Source: a virus. From it: a DNA stretch of 28,469 nt. Shown here piece by piece: positions 7,001 to 15,778 of the stretch. The DNA lies in the IMG/VR virus record IMGVR_UViG_3300031951_000941, positions 1-28,469 of that record. One strand, given 5' to 3'. The notes under the pieces are model-generated. The model made no database searches. It saw only the letters and a list, made by a program, of their open reading frames with translations, and was not told the DNA's origin. Both the position numbers and the translations under genes were made by a program. Every line of letters begins with the position of its first letter. Within the stretch, counting starts at the first letter, position 1.

Positions 7001-9354
7001 CCATCAATCTCTGGCGTTCCTGCTCCTAAAACATCTTCGGTTAATACTCTACCTACATCAAATGTTTGCTCTGAAATTAAGTTGTATTTTTGAATATATC
7101 CTAGTAATAATTCTAATTTGTAAAAGAAGTTATTAACTCTTTCTTCGGCAGAACCAAAATGTACAAAATTATTCCAAACATATTCAGAACCGCTCACATA
7201 GGTGATATTCAATTTTGAAGTATCAATACCAGTATCTTGAACATATTTGTTATATAATAAATTCGTTGAGTATGAGCCCGTTGCTAACAAATCATCAAAT
7301 ACCTGAAATCCAATACCATTATCCGGTTCTACTCCAAAGTTAGGTCCTTTTAATGGTTTACATTCAAATGCACTATCACCTATCAATCTTATATTATCAA
7401 TAATTGGATTTGATAAAATTTTAGAAATCCAAACTTGTTGATTTTCTTGAACAGTAGTTGGAAGTGGTTCGTATAATTTTAAGATTAGGGAATTTTCAGA
7501 ACCTGTCCAAACTGTTATTAATTTATTATCACCTTCACCAAAATGTAATAAATGAGAAAGATACTTTGAAGTTCTTTCTCTTAAAATATTCTTATCAAAT
7601 TGAGAAGTTATAGCACTTGCTATTCTATTAATTGCTACTTCTCTTGGAATTGTGTATTGACTTTTTACAAACTTAATAGTTACAAACTCTTCCTTACCGA
7701 TTACAGTTTCATATCCGCTTATATTATAAGGAACTAATTTTAAATTAAGAACTATATTTAAAGTATCTTCGGCGATATTTTGTCCGCCTAAATTTAAAAG
7801 TTCTTTTACATTCAATTTTACAACCCCACTACTTCCAGCCTGAACATACTTATCTCCGTTAAAAATTCTTACATAATCGGTATCTACTGAATCAAATGAA
7901 ATTTCAAAATTAACATCAGTACCCGCAAAGTCTGGTCCAAATAATTCAGATGGGTATGAAATGTTTCTTATATCAGGAACTCCAACATATACTTCACTAA
8001 CTACATTTAGAGAAAATTCTAACGGGTCACCATCACCTACTCCTACATTACCCAATTGTAATCCAGTTCTTTTTTCTCGCGATGGTATTAAAACTATTCT
8101 ATAATTTCCTATTTTAGTAAACGCATCTGCTGGTAAGGTTATTATTGCTGTAGGGTCACCATTATCTAAATTTGAAAATTTAAAAACATCGCCGCCAATA
8201 TAAACTGCTAAATCACTAACACTACTGCTTTTTCTTATTGCAATAGGTAATTGAGATTTACTATTAATATTGTATTTTTTCAGTATTTCCGAATCAGGAT
8301 CTACAAATGAAATTGTTGGTTTATTCGTTATTAAAACTGGTGCTTGTATTGTTTCAATCTCAATCTTTAAATTACCATCCGCTACAAAATTTAATTGAAC
8401 AGTTGCATTTTCCGGTGTTATTCTTACTAAAGGTCCACCTGGTAAAAATTCTTCTATGTTACCATTTGAATCGGTTACTAAAATACGAGAAATTAAATAT
8501 TGAGTTTTATCAGCAGTATTTATTGAAATTGGAGTTCCCGCTAATTCCGTAAACGTATATTTTTTATTCGTAGTTAATGTGCTCGTATTTAATCCAATAT
8601 ACGAAACTGAATCTTGTAATCCAAATAGATTAACTTCAATTGTTACTTCATCTGATTTTACCGGTGTATCAATTGGTTTTGTATTTTCTAATTGAAAAAC
8701 AAAATCAACTAATTGATTACTTTCATCAAAAACAAATGGTTGTTGTATTCCATCTTTAAAATATTGAATTTTAAATTTGTATGGTGATATATTAGAATAT
8801 ACTGGTTGATTATCTCCCGTTAGTGGTTGAGAAAAATCCGGTATCAAACGAGTCTGATAACCAAATAAACTGTCACCTAAATTAATATTAGCTAAAGCAT
8901 TAAAATTAAATTGAATATTACGCTCAACACTTATAGTAAATTCATCACCCGTTTTGTATCCTTCTTTTAATACAGTAATTTTTTTTGAACCGTTTTGAAT
9001 TAAATCATCTAAAGATACATTAATTTTATCGGTAGTAGTTTTGAAACTATTTTCTCCATTAATAATAATTTGAGAAGGAACGTTTGAAGAAATGTTTACA
9101 ATTAGATTTCTGTTTTGATTAATTGTTCCTGCGGCATTTGGGTCATTTGAAATCGGAATGTTTGTTCCACCACCAGAAGAAATACCGCCTCCACCACCTG
9201 ACGATATATTACCGCCTGCATCAAAACCTGCGGTTATCTGTGTGGTAGTTCCAATACCATATCCACCCTCACCAAAATTTTGTGTTCCAAAACCTAAGTC
9301 AAAGAATGGATTTTCACCATCATCTAATCTATAAACTCTATCGTATCTTCTCAT
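4063..9354 (-). CDS. Giant multidomain tail protein with gpI-like and LamG-like parts (1763 aa)
   Basis: This is the largest gene in the window. The N-terminus is Gly/Ser-rich (residues ~30-75). Beta-sandwich-like segments follow to about residue 570, consistent with Ig-like or PEGA-like repeats (SSNVPSQIIINGE; KEGYKTGDEFTISVER). The middle, about 600-1050, is helical. It includes a stretch at about 985-1025 with WRRILNNLPYLLKHKGTGRA, which recalls the KGT segment of P2 gpI-type tail proteins that link baseplate to fibres. Residues ~1050-1260 look like a laminin-G/concanavalin domain ending NVDELRLWEVPL. The last ~450 residues mix helices and beta runs. It has no signal peptide. The gene stands alone after an ATATTTATA element and ends 59 bases before the next gene. 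A baseplate-to-fibre organiser with a sugar-binding module is inferred. Confidence 0.7.
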   Translation of the reverse strand: MRRYDRVYRLDDGENPFFDLGFGTQNFGEGGYGIGTTTQITAGFDAGGNISSGGGGGISSGGGTNIPISNDPNAAGTINQNRNLIVNISSNVPSQIIINGENSFKTTTDKINVSLDDLIQNGSKKITVLKEGYKTGDEFTISVERNIQFNFNALANINLGDSLFGYQTRLIPDFSQPLTGDNQPVYSNISPYKFKIQYFKDGIQQPFVFDESNQLVDFVFQLENTKPIDTPVKSDEVTIEVNLFGLQDSVSYIGLNTSTLTTNKKYTFTELAGTPISINTADKTQYLISRILVTDSNGNIEEFLPGGPLVRITPENATVQLNFVADGNLKIEIETIQAPVLITNKPTISFVDPDSEILKKYNINSKSQLPIAIRKSSSVSDLAVYIGGDVFKFSNLDNGDPTAIITLPADAFTKIGNYRIVLIPSREKRTGLQLGNVGVGDGDPLEFSLNVVSEVYVGVPDIRNISYPSELFGPDFAGTDVNFEISFDSVDTDYVRIFNGDKYVQAGSSGVVKLNVKELLNLGGQNIAEDTLNIVLNLKLVPYNISGYETVIGKEEFVTIKFVKSQYTIPREVAINRIASAITSQFDKNILRERTSKYLSHLLHFGEGDNKLITVWTGSENSLILKLYEPLPTTVQENQQVWISKILSNPIIDNIRLIGDSAFECKPLKGPNFGVEPDNGIGFQVFDDLLATGSYSTNLLYNKYVQDTGIDTSKLNITYVSGSEYVWNNFVHFGSAEERVNNFFYKLELLLGYIQKYNLISEQTFDVGRVLTEDVLGAGTPEIDGDEFIATETGDFELSYETPILYGSDSINERGSLLKKINTIIQNFDGFEKWLYTSTNSLAYPKFLAEGGDGIFRYYLYQSNTTQALTWYNTILASSEFYDKYNVNYLSNNIPLYIQEDFNNNDFLVFLDMIGQHFDIIWVYINALKSNNLIEEKQSKGVINSLVEPLLASMGWNPKKAFNTNFLWEYVYGTNREGNALYSMPLEQANNEVWRRILNNLPYLLKHKGTGRALKAAMACYGVPQSMLTIMEFGGPQDPTKGGSSKFTFEDRTAAIFLTGSLNQNGSSNIKVPWHTTAQTGDYPNCIEFRILPSKIPTNYVTLISGSEWALNLYKTTGSFGRLELNFGGDAGASAYVETPFISASVSTTYFASTVEYVYGPDLVTGSLDFPISMENYSNIVINRYNYPGASSQYEVWLATTDGKRIITSVSMSLLTGDGQWESGSSLQIGGNGFEGNVDELRLWEVPLQRSKFENHTLFPDSINGNSYTASTADLVFRLDFEYPKDRTKDSLIKNVAINTSYGEPFASASNMYSASAYPYQYTPYERTVTATVPSLGFNYSNKIRFETQTLKTNLSYKVRATEKAFDRAPVDSNRLGLFFSPIKELNMDILKAFGDFNIDNYIGDPSDEYRENYRQLDVLREYYFERLENRNIYEYIQLVKYIDKSLFEVLTDLSPARAKISKGLLIEPHFLERSKVKWNKPESLRNDFEVYIDNQENDKIESTYDVKESNLDATNLTILNTDINNYDSTIDADSITIVEGTNPTYGGTIDYNVGGLFETEYPTYPNTGSINIQCPTGASLYGEVDAFSVEQIGMDKNSRANLGFGLYAKRGNSVYRAYDDVFGNLETTGSRVSAFLVKETKAKKKKVQTGGYPTTTSGPIVYSTITTYEDKYYVSLLPFSGSIAIGNDITAVTAINGYLPTHYKFVNGLSEGLQRSYFKGSKQTAATTPDGLDPVETFTTNPNILRVAKTGRGSGEPILEVD

Positions 9355-9360
9355 CTAATT

Positions 9361-9369
9361 TATAAATAT
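9361..9369 (-). promoter_or_regulatory. ATATTTATA element before the giant tail gene
   Basis: Sense AAATATTTATAAATTAG, only 6 bases before the ATG at 9352-9354. If transcription starts a few bases downstream, as at T4 late promoters, this mRNA would be leaderless or nearly so. Confidence 0.45.
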
Positions 9370-9370
9370 T

Positions 9371-10678
9371 TTATTGTATGTTTTCTCTTTGATTCATGTC
9401 TCTTTCAAAAATTTGTTCTCTACCACTACCCGCTCCAAAAAAGTTATCATAAGAGCTTCCACCTCCTCCACCTCCACTTATGACATCAGATTTAACAGGT
9501 AAATCTATCCTAATTGGAGTATCATCTATAATTGGTTCTTTTGGTGGTGCATCTATAACTTTTATTTCACCAGTAGACGGTGTTTCCTTTTCCACCGGAG
9601 TTATTATTTGTGGTGGTGAGTCATCTATTGGTAGTATTGGTAAAAGTTTTTTCTTAAACTCTCTTTCAACAGTACTTATTTCTGGCTTCTCAATAAAAAC
9701 TCTTCTAGTTTCAGGTGTTCTTGCATCAATTTTTTCATCCAAAGTTTTTGTTTGTAAAATTTTTGCCGCATCATCCATACTAACATCAGTTGTATTTTTA
9801 GCCAATGGATTTAATTGTTCATCTTTTGGTGGAAGATAAAATGTAATAGCGTTTACAATTAAAATATCTAGCAATTTCATAATTGTAGCTTCCGATAATT
9901 GTAATGAAGGTTTTGTTTTTTTAGGTTTGCCGTAATTCGGGTCTTTAGGAAAAGATACTCTATTTGTAAATTCATATTGTGCAGATTCAATAAATTTTTT
10001 GTGAACATTTGCTGCAAATAAATCAAAATTTTGTATTTTATATTCCGTTTTCAGTTTATTATAAAATGCTTCTCCAAATGTTAATTTCAAAGTATCAATT
10101 ATTAATGATGGAGTTGTTGATTCAATCATTTTAAAAACATTATATATAATATCACTTTTAAAATCACCATTTGTATAAAAAATATTGAATCGGTTTTTAA
10201 TATCTTCTGCATTTGGACTTGTCATTAAAGGAAATAATCTTACTTCAGTTCTTGAAGGAGATATCTCACTAATCCAAACTTTGTCTTTTTCTTGATATGA
10301 ACCTAATCTTTTGTTTATTAATGAAATTTGTGTTTTAAAAACACCATTTGTAAAACCAGCTTCTTTTATTAATCTTTCAACATCAATAAAAAATTCAGAA
10401 GGTAAATTATTTCTTGTCATTGTTGTACCTTCTGCTAATAAAAAATAATTATTAATATTAGATGTTGTTAGTGGAATATATCTTACTCTGCCAAAACCTT
10501 TTTGTGGTAATTGGTTTTCCGAAGAATCATACATTATAAATTCAATCAAATCATCTTCACTTAATCCAAAGAAAGATTGCATATCACCTTCTTCAAAGAT
10601 TTTTCTATCTTTTGGATTAATTCTAAACGCTTTGTTTTGAACTACTTCTTTAAAATTTTTTAATCCTTCAGCTGCCAT
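9371..10678 (-). CDS. Baseplate/tail-associated protein with Pro-rich C-terminal arm (435 aa)
   Basis: Residues 1-260 look folded and begin MAAEGLKNFKEVVQNKAFRI. They contain an ISPSRTEVRLFP motif (about residues 146-157), which I recall from unassigned virion proteins near baseplate operons. Residues ~300-400 are rich in Pro, Ile, Lys and Asp (repeated PPK, DDTPIRIDLP and similar) and should be an extended arm. The end is Gly-rich (a GGGGGG run, then SSYDNFFGAGSGR). There is no signal peptide. It is the last gene of the gp25/gp6 operon, 2 bases after the coiled-coil fibre gene and 16 bases before the giant tail gene. A structural linker in the baseplate or fibre network is inferred; it has no clear T4 counterpart. 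Confidence 0.6.
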   Translation of the reverse strand: MAAEGLKNFKEVVQNKAFRINPKDRKIFEEGDMQSFFGLSEDDLIEFIMYDSSENQLPQKGFGRVRYIPLTTSNINNYFLLAEGTTMTRNNLPSEFFIDVERLIKEAGFTNGVFKTQISLINKRLGSYQEKDKVWISEISPSRTEVRLFPLMTSPNAEDIKNRFNIFYTNGDFKSDIIYNVFKMIESTTPSLIIDTLKLTFGEAFYNKLKTEYKIQNFDLFAANVHKKFIESAQYEFTNRVSFPKDPNYGKPKKTKPSLQLSEATIMKLLDILIVNAITFYLPPKDEQLNPLAKNTTDVSMDDAAKILQTKTLDEKIDARTPETRRVFIEKPEISTVEREFKKKLLPILPIDDSPPQIITPVEKETPSTGEIKVIDAPPKEPIIDDTPIRIDLPVKSDVISGGGGGGSSYDNFFGAGSGREQIFERDMNQRENIQ

Positions 10679-10680
10679 AA

Positions 10681-11712
10681 TTAACTACCTCCTGTCCATT
10701 TATCACCGGACTGTTTTTGTATTGATACTGGTACGGATACATTTGATTTTTCAGTTTTACATAACAATGCACCTTTGTAACTTTTATCTGAAGAAAAATT
10801 AACTCCAGCGGTTGGTCTAAACTCGTCTATTTTATTCTGAATTGTTTTTATTGTGATAAATTTAGTTTGTTTCGGTTTTAATGTAAATGAAGCAACGCTT
10901 TCAAATGAACCAGCTATTTCACCAATTTGTTCAAATGTTAATTTAATATCTTCTTTTGTAAAGTTATAAAATTCCAAATCTGGTCCATTAATCCACGTTC
11001 CTCTACCATCATCCTTTGCTCTACCTCTAAACGTTAAATCGTTTTGTCCAGCTTCTCCTTTTTGGATTACTTTTACTGAAAATTCCGTACTTACTCTTGC
11101 ACCTTCAGCCTGCTTAGCTTGTTTACCCTCAAGTATCTCTCTTAACTGGTCAGCTTGTTCTTTTAAAGATTGATTTCTTGCTGTTAATGATACTCTTTGA
11201 ATTGCTTCGGCAGTTCCTTTTTGTATAGCGTTTGTTAAATCATTAATAGTTGATGATATTTTTAAATTTGCTTGATTAAGTTGGTTTTCAAAAGATGCCA
11301 CTAAAATTTTTTGTGCATCTACATCAACTCTTAAACTTTCAGAAACAATTTCTAATTCATTTACTTTAGCTCTTAAATCTTCAACAATTGTATTTAATCT
11401 AACTACTTCCGCAGTTAAATCAATCACCGATTGAGTTACTTCATTATATACTGGTCTTGGAACATCATCATTAGGTGGCGGTGGTGCAATAGGTATAAGT
11501 TCAAATATTCTTGTATCTACTGACCTTATTAATTCCGCTTCATTATATTTTGGCTTTTCCAATCTAGCAGAAACTACACCATCTCTTGTATTATTTTCAT
11601 CAAATAAAAAAATATTATCCGATGGTCTGAATAATACACCAGAACCACTTACGGATAAATCTTTTACAAATTCTTCATTTGCAAGACCTGATATGTTTTT
11701 ATTATATGGCAT
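10681..11712 (-). CDS. Coiled-coil fibre-like tail protein (343 aa)
   Basis: Three regions can be seen. An N-terminal ~75 residues (SGSGVLFRPSDNIFLFDEN) end in a short proline run, IPIAPPPP. A long heptad-type coiled coil covers about residues 93-200 (SVIDLTAEVVRLNTIVEDL, then LKEQADQLREILEGK). A beta-rich C-terminal domain covers about 210-343 (FRGRAKDDGRGTWINGP, TLKPKQTKFITI). This head-shaft-tip layout is typical of trimeric phage fibres or baseplate spokes. The gene starts immediately after the stop of the DNRLRE-like gene (TAA directly followed by ATG), so co-translation is likely. The role as a short fibre or connector is inferred from layout and operon; no enzyme motif is visible. Confidence 0.65.
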   Translation of the reverse strand: MPYNKNISGLANEEFVKDLSVSGSGVLFRPSDNIFLFDENNTRDGVVSARLEKPKYNEAELIRSVDTRIFELIPIAPPPPNDDVPRPVYNEVTQSVIDLTAEVVRLNTIVEDLRAKVNELEIVSESLRVDVDAQKILVASFENQLNQANLKISSTINDLTNAIQKGTAEAIQRVSLTARNQSLKEQADQLREILEGKQAKQAEGARVSTEFSVKVIQKGEAGQNDLTFRGRAKDDGRGTWINGPDLEFYNFTKEDIKLTFEQIGEIAGSFESVASFTLKPKQTKFITIKTIQNKIDEFRPTAGVNFSSDKSYKGALLCKTEKSNVSVPVSIQKQSGDKWTGGS

Positions 11713-12786
11713 TTAGTTAGCTGCTAAGAAAAAAGTTAAATCATCATCCAAATATTGAACATTCCCATCCAAATCAACTTTAAATTCAATTTTATATGTT
11801 CTATTAGCTTCCCAGTTTGAAAAATCTAAATTAATAAAATTTCCATCCGTATCACAGCTAATTTTTGAATAATTACTAAAAGGAATTATAATATCATCCG
11901 AACTAAAATCTTTTATTTGATAATAAGTTGTTTGTGGTAGATATTTAACATCATTATAAGAAAACTTATTTGCAAAAGTTTTTAGAGGAAACAACTCTCT
12001 TCCAATTATTCTTAATTTATTAGTTGTCTCTTTTTTATATTCTTTCTTAAAATTTTTAATTCCTACTTTTATATCCTCTGCCGTCAAAGGTAATAATGAA
12101 CCAGTTTGAAAAGTTTGGTCATCCCAACCTATTCTAATTTTAGGTTGGTAAATAGTAAATGTTTCTTTACTAAATAATCTTACAATACCATAATCTTCAA
12201 CATCTTTTTCTTTTTCCAAATCATATCTTAATAAAAATCCTTCGTTTGGTATTGAACCACTCATCCAAGATTTTAATATAGGTCTTACATCCATTTGAAT
12301 GTCACCTTTTTCATAATTAAAAGCCTGTGATGCACTTTCATAACTCCACCATGTTCCACCAGCGCCGTTATTAACACTTGCAGAGGTATATGATGCTCTT
12401 ATATTATCGTCATCCCAAACAAGTTTTGTATCACCTTCTCTATAATTCCAAGTTACACCTTTGGTTGTTACCGCATCAAATCTAGTTCCAATACCCATTT
12501 CCCAACTTTGATATACTGCATTTGCAAATATCGTATATTCCAATGGTATTTCTTCACTTTGTGCTTCTTTCATCAAAAGGGTAGCCTCTTGTAGTTTCTT
12601 TGAACCATTTGATAATGAAGCAGATAAAAATCCAGTTTCAAATTTAATTAGAGCGTGTGATACATCTTTTACGTTTCCGAAATATACCTTACTAATTTCT
12701 AATATCTCATCCAAACCAGTATTTTGATTTGGCTGTTGTAGATAAACCGTTGCATCTTTTGATGCTGTTAAAAAATAATATGCCAT
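11713..12786 (-). CDS. DNRLRE-like beta-sandwich tail/fibre protein (357 aa)
   Basis: Residues 1-225 show the pattern of DNRLRE/CBM96-type beta-sandwich domains: a start with SKDATVYLQQPNQNTG, a conserved ALIKFE strand, LQEATLLM, and later DVRPILKSWMSGSIPNEGFLL, which matches the family's 'V..W..G...N.GFLL' strand. A second domain at about 240-357 contains RELFPLKTFANKF and YYQIKDFSSDDIIIPF. In bacteria DNRLRE domains sit in surface and carbohydrate-active proteins; in a tail operon this one probably decorates or forms a fibre. The start overlaps the gp6 stop by one base (TAATG), tying its synthesis to the baseplate wedge. No catalytic residues could be identified. Confidence 0.65.
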   Translation of the reverse strand: MAYYFLTASKDATVYLQQPNQNTGLDEILEISKVYFGNVKDVSHALIKFETGFLSASLSNGSKKLQEATLLMKEAQSEEIPLEYTIFANAVYQSWEMGIGTRFDAVTTKGVTWNYREGDTKLVWDDDNIRASYTSASVNNGAGGTWWSYESASQAFNYEKGDIQMDVRPILKSWMSGSIPNEGFLLRYDLEKEKDVEDYGIVRLFSKETFTIYQPKIRIGWDDQTFQTGSLLPLTAEDIKVGIKNFKKEYKKETTNKLRIIGRELFPLKTFANKFSYNDVKYLPQTTYYQIKDFSSDDIIIPFSNYSKISCDTDGNFINLDFSNWEANRTYKIEFKVDLDGNVQYLDDDLTFFLAAN

Positions 12787-14822
12787 TATCTTGCTCTACC
12801 TTTTATGTCTGCATCTGGAAATTTAATTTCAAATATAGACGGGTCCAATGAAGGGTAAACTGTTTTATTTTTTGTTGCTTCAACAATGTTATAAGCATTT
12901 GTTGAATACTGACCACCACACTTATTTGTAATTTCTAATTTAGAAACTGATTTTACACCTTCAACATTTGCTAGTAACAATTCAACTTCACTTAAATTAA
13001 TTGTTTGATTAAAAGTCCAATTATCAATATTGAAATAGTTTTGTAAATCTATAATACATTTTGCCAATACTTCGGATTTATTATAGTTTTCATAACAAAC
13101 TACCTCAAAATTTAATCCAATATTAATAATAAAACCATCTAAAATATTTACACCATCGGTTAATATTTTATATTCATTTAAATAAGTTTTTAAGTTTTCT
13201 TTTACAGCTCTATTAATTGGTGTTAGTTTTCCTAATCCATCATAACCCAACAAATATAAATTTATAGCAAATGGATTATTTTTTTCATTTTCATTGGATG
13301 TTTTACCAACTAAAAATTGTTCAATTCTTTGTTCAACAATCCCTCTTGATGGCTCATTATCATCTGAAAGATTTATAAAGTCCATTACAATATCAACAAA
13401 CTCTTGAAATCTATTTGGTGATGCCAAAATAGATGCAGGAGAATTATTATCAAGCGTTCCATCAGCAGTTGCAAAAGCTTTAGCAATTGCACCGTATTTT
13501 GTTGGCATTGATAATGCTCTTACTTGATAATCTCTTGCAGTAACAGCTCTATTTTGAGAACCAAAATTCGCTAATGCGTTTTCTCTGATTTCTTCTATGG
13601 TTTCACCACCTCTACCACCTGTTGCAGGTATTTCGTTTGTTACAGCTACAGAATTTTTAAGTGAATTATATGCACCAATTTGTGCTAAAGTTAAGTTTGA
13701 TAAGTCATCTTCGTATTCTATACCGGTAATTCTAGTAAGCTGTCCTGCTTCTATATTTGATGAAACTCCACCACCTACAAAATACTTTACCGTAATAGTT
13801 GTATTTGATGGCGATGTACCATATGTTTTTGTTTTTAAGAAGTTTGTTGGGTCAAATGATTCTTCTAATCTACTAATAGAATTTGGTAATCCTAACCCTA
13901 CGTTTTTAAGATTTGGAATTAATTGTTCATCGGATGCCGTTGGGTCACCAGCTCCAAATCTTATAGTTGTTGTACCATCCACATTTACTCTTGTTGTAAA
14001 TCTTCTTGAAGTTTTTATTGTTTTTAATACATAAGGTACAGTTTCCTTAAATTGTACTAAATCTGGATCATTTAATTCAGTATTTGGATAATCTAAAAAT
14101 ACCATTTCTTGTGCCAAATATGGAACTTCATACCACTTATTACCGTTTGAGTCCCTTACATCATAAATTGAAATAATATTTGTATCCGGTAAATCAATGG
14201 TTTGAAAAGATTGATACGTTCCAAAATCATAAGATTCTTCTTTAACTAATGCAGATATTGCCTGAACATACTTTTTAATAAGATATAATGTAGGTTCTCC
14301 AGTTACACTATCTCTTTGGTAAACCGTCACTTCTCTATTAGCGCTTTCAGAAAAATCTATTTTATCTATTGTTCTAAAATTAATTTGTTCGGATGATGAT
14401 TGAACAATCATTCCATCTTTAATTTTTAACATAAACCTTTCATCTGCTATATTAGCCGCGCCGTTTCCTATCGCTGGAACTATTTGATATACTGATAATG
14501 TTGTAGTTGAAGGAGATGTTACTTTTGGTCTATATCCTAAAAACTGCGATAATGCCATAACATTATTCAAATCTTCGGCAGTTGTAATTAACGATTCTTT
14601 TAAAGTATCATCAACATAAAAAGATAATACATCCCCAACATAAGATGCCATTTCAATAAACATCATACCCGGCGATGCTTCAGAAAAATCGGTATGAGTT
14701 TTTGGAAAATACGTTTTAGCAAATTCAATTAAATTTGCTTTAAAGTCATTAAAATCTTTATTAAGGTATTTAATATCTTTACCCTTATTTTTAAACGTCT
14801 TATTTAATGGTGTTAAACTCAT
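12786..14822 (-). CDS. gp6-like baseplate wedge protein (678 aa)
   Basis: This is the core wedge subunit that, in T4, forms the ring joining gp25, gp53 and gp7 and relays sheath contraction. The N-terminus has KYLNKDFNDFKANLIEFAK and FSEASPGMMFIEMASYVGD, then SFYVDDTLKE (about residues 45-76), a typical gp6/J-like start. A Baseplate-J-like centre includes GGRGGETIEEIRENA and NRAVTARDYQ (about 405-435). The C-terminal part has VNILDGFIINIGLNFEV, as in the last J domain. Length is close to T4 gp6. It follows the gp25 stop after one base and overlaps the DNRLRE gene, so gp25, gp6 and fibre proteins are co-translated. Identification is confident from motifs and the gp25 neighbour. Confidence 0.9.
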   Translation of the reverse strand: MSLTPLNKTFKNKGKDIKYLNKDFNDFKANLIEFAKTYFPKTHTDFSEASPGMMFIEMASYVGDVLSFYVDDTLKESLITTAEDLNNVMALSQFLGYRPKVTSPSTTTLSVYQIVPAIGNGAANIADERFMLKIKDGMIVQSSSEQINFRTIDKIDFSESANREVTVYQRDSVTGEPTLYLIKKYVQAISALVKEESYDFGTYQSFQTIDLPDTNIISIYDVRDSNGNKWYEVPYLAQEMVFLDYPNTELNDPDLVQFKETVPYVLKTIKTSRRFTTRVNVDGTTTIRFGAGDPTASDEQLIPNLKNVGLGLPNSISRLEESFDPTNFLKTKTYGTSPSNTTITVKYFVGGGVSSNIEAGQLTRITGIEYEDDLSNLTLAQIGAYNSLKNSVAVTNEIPATGGRGGETIEEIRENALANFGSQNRAVTARDYQVRALSMPTKYGAIAKAFATADGTLDNNSPASILASPNRFQEFVDIVMDFINLSDDNEPSRGIVEQRIEQFLVGKTSNENEKNNPFAINLYLLGYDGLGKLTPINRAVKENLKTYLNEYKILTDGVNILDGFIINIGLNFEVVCYENYNKSEVLAKCIIDLQNYFNIDNWTFNQTINLSEVELLLANVEGVKSVSKLEITNKCGGQYSTNAYNIVEATKNKTVYPSLDPSIFEIKFPDADIKGRAR

Positions 14823-14823
14823 A

Positions 14824-15264
14824 TTATGGTGCTATTTGCTGAACATTAAAAGAAACTTCATCGGATAGACCTGTGTTTCTACTTCTAAATTTTAAAGAAA
14901 TACCAACATAATTTCTATCTCTATTTTCGTTACTTATATCCACATTTATTTCATCTACTATAACATTAGGTAAATATCTATCTACCGAATCTGTAATTAA
15001 ATCTTGTATTTTTTCCTCAAAATCATCTTCTGTGATTTGTTCAAATAACACTGTTTCTATACCGGCACCAAAATCAGGATTCATTACTCTTTCACCTTTT
15101 TTAGTCAGTAACAAATTTTTAATATTAGATTTAAGTTGGTCTAATTCGGTAAAATTTTGTGTAAAAGCTACATTACTTATTTGTATAGGAATTCTAATAC
15201 CTAATGCATAATCTTCAAAAGGTTTAGTTTCAATTAATGGTTTTCTTCCTAATATTATAGCCAT
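14824..15264 (-). CDS. gp25-like baseplate wedge / sheath initiator (146 aa)
   Basis: This belongs to the GPW/gp25 family, which nucleates sheath assembly on the baseplate. Diagnostic features are DLNxxF-like early strands (NVAFTQNFTELDQLKSNIKN), the conserved LLLTKKGERVMNPDFG at about residues 51-66, and later the FEEKIQDLI...RYLPNV helix-strand unit. Length is near the family norm of 130-140. Its start overlaps the upstream stop as TAATG and its own stop lies one base before the gp6 ATG, the classic gp25-gp6 pair found in contractile injection systems. It lacks the fused lysozyme seen in some relatives; hydrolases are encoded further upstream instead. Confidence 0.92.
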   Translation of the reverse strand: MAIILGRKPLIETKPFEDYALGIRIPIQISNVAFTQNFTELDQLKSNIKNLLLTKKGERVMNPDFGAGIETVLFEQITEDDFEEKIQDLITDSVDRYLPNVIVDEINVDISNENRDRNYVGISLKFRSRNTGLSDEVSFNVQQIAP

Positions 15265-15731
15265 TACTTCTTAAATCTTTTTACAAGCTCAGAATAATCT
15301 CTATTCAACGCTTTATCTAATGATTCGTTACCGGTTTGAACACCTAATCCAGTTCTTTGTCCACCACCAGCAAATTCACCATAACCCATTTTTTCAGCTA
15401 TCGCTGTTTTACCTATAATAGACCCCATATCACCTTGTCCAAAACTCATAGTTCTATAGCCACCATCGTTTGATACTGCGGCTCTAGTTTCATTAAGAAT
15501 TTGGTTAATCATTGGGTTTTTAGTATAAGTTTTTTGTTCAACTACTTTAGGTTCATCATCACCCAAAATAGCTTTAGCCATACTTAATCCAGTATTTTTA
15601 GGTTGTTTTTGTTCGGAAATGGTTTTCTTTAATTCCGATTTAACTACCTCTTTTATAATGGTAGGAAGTTGTCTTTTTACTTCTTCTTTTACAAGGATTT
15701 GTATAGCTTCTAAAAGTTTATCAGTATTCAT
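15264..15731 (-). CDS. Tail-operon protein with coiled-coil N-terminus (155 aa)
   Basis: I do not recognise this protein. Residues 1-40 form a strongly predicted amphipathic helix or coiled coil (LLEAIQILVKEEVKRQLPTI, then KEVVKSELKKT). The rest is Gly/Ser/Gln-rich (MSFGQGDMGS, GEFAGGGQRTGLGVQTG) and ends in a basic helix ELVKRFKK. It is the first gene of the gp25-gp6 operon, 17 bases after a promoter-like element, and its stop overlaps the gp25 start. Position and layout suggest a small baseplate assembly factor or minor wedge component. No enzyme motif, cysteine or signal peptide is present. Confidence 0.55.
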   Translation of the reverse strand: MNTDKLLEAIQILVKEEVKRQLPTIIKEVVKSELKKTISEQKQPKNTGLSMAKAILGDDEPKVVEQKTYTKNPMINQILNETRAAVSNDGGYRTMSFGQGDMGSIIGKTAIAEKMGYGEFAGGGQRTGLGVQTGNESLDKALNRDYSELVKRFKK

Positions 15732-15748
15732 ATATCATTTGTTATGTA

Positions 15749-15757
15749 AATAAATAT
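15749..15757 (-). promoter_or_regulatory. ATATTTATT element (one mismatch) before the gp25-gp6 operon
   Basis: Sense TTTAAATATTTATTTACATAAC, 17 bases before the ATG of the 155-aa gene, in the 47-base gap after the lysozyme stop. Confidence 0.45.
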
Positions 15758-15778
15758 TTAAAGTCTTTATTTTTGGGT

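Noticed and set aside
9480-9839. A 119-codon plus-strand frame
   Set aside because: It lies fully inside a well-supported minus-strand tail gene, has no promoter or start signal of its own and no recognisable domain.
13597-14034. A 145-codon plus-strand frame inside gp6
   Set aside because: It is antisense to the conserved gp6 core; nothing suggests independent coding.
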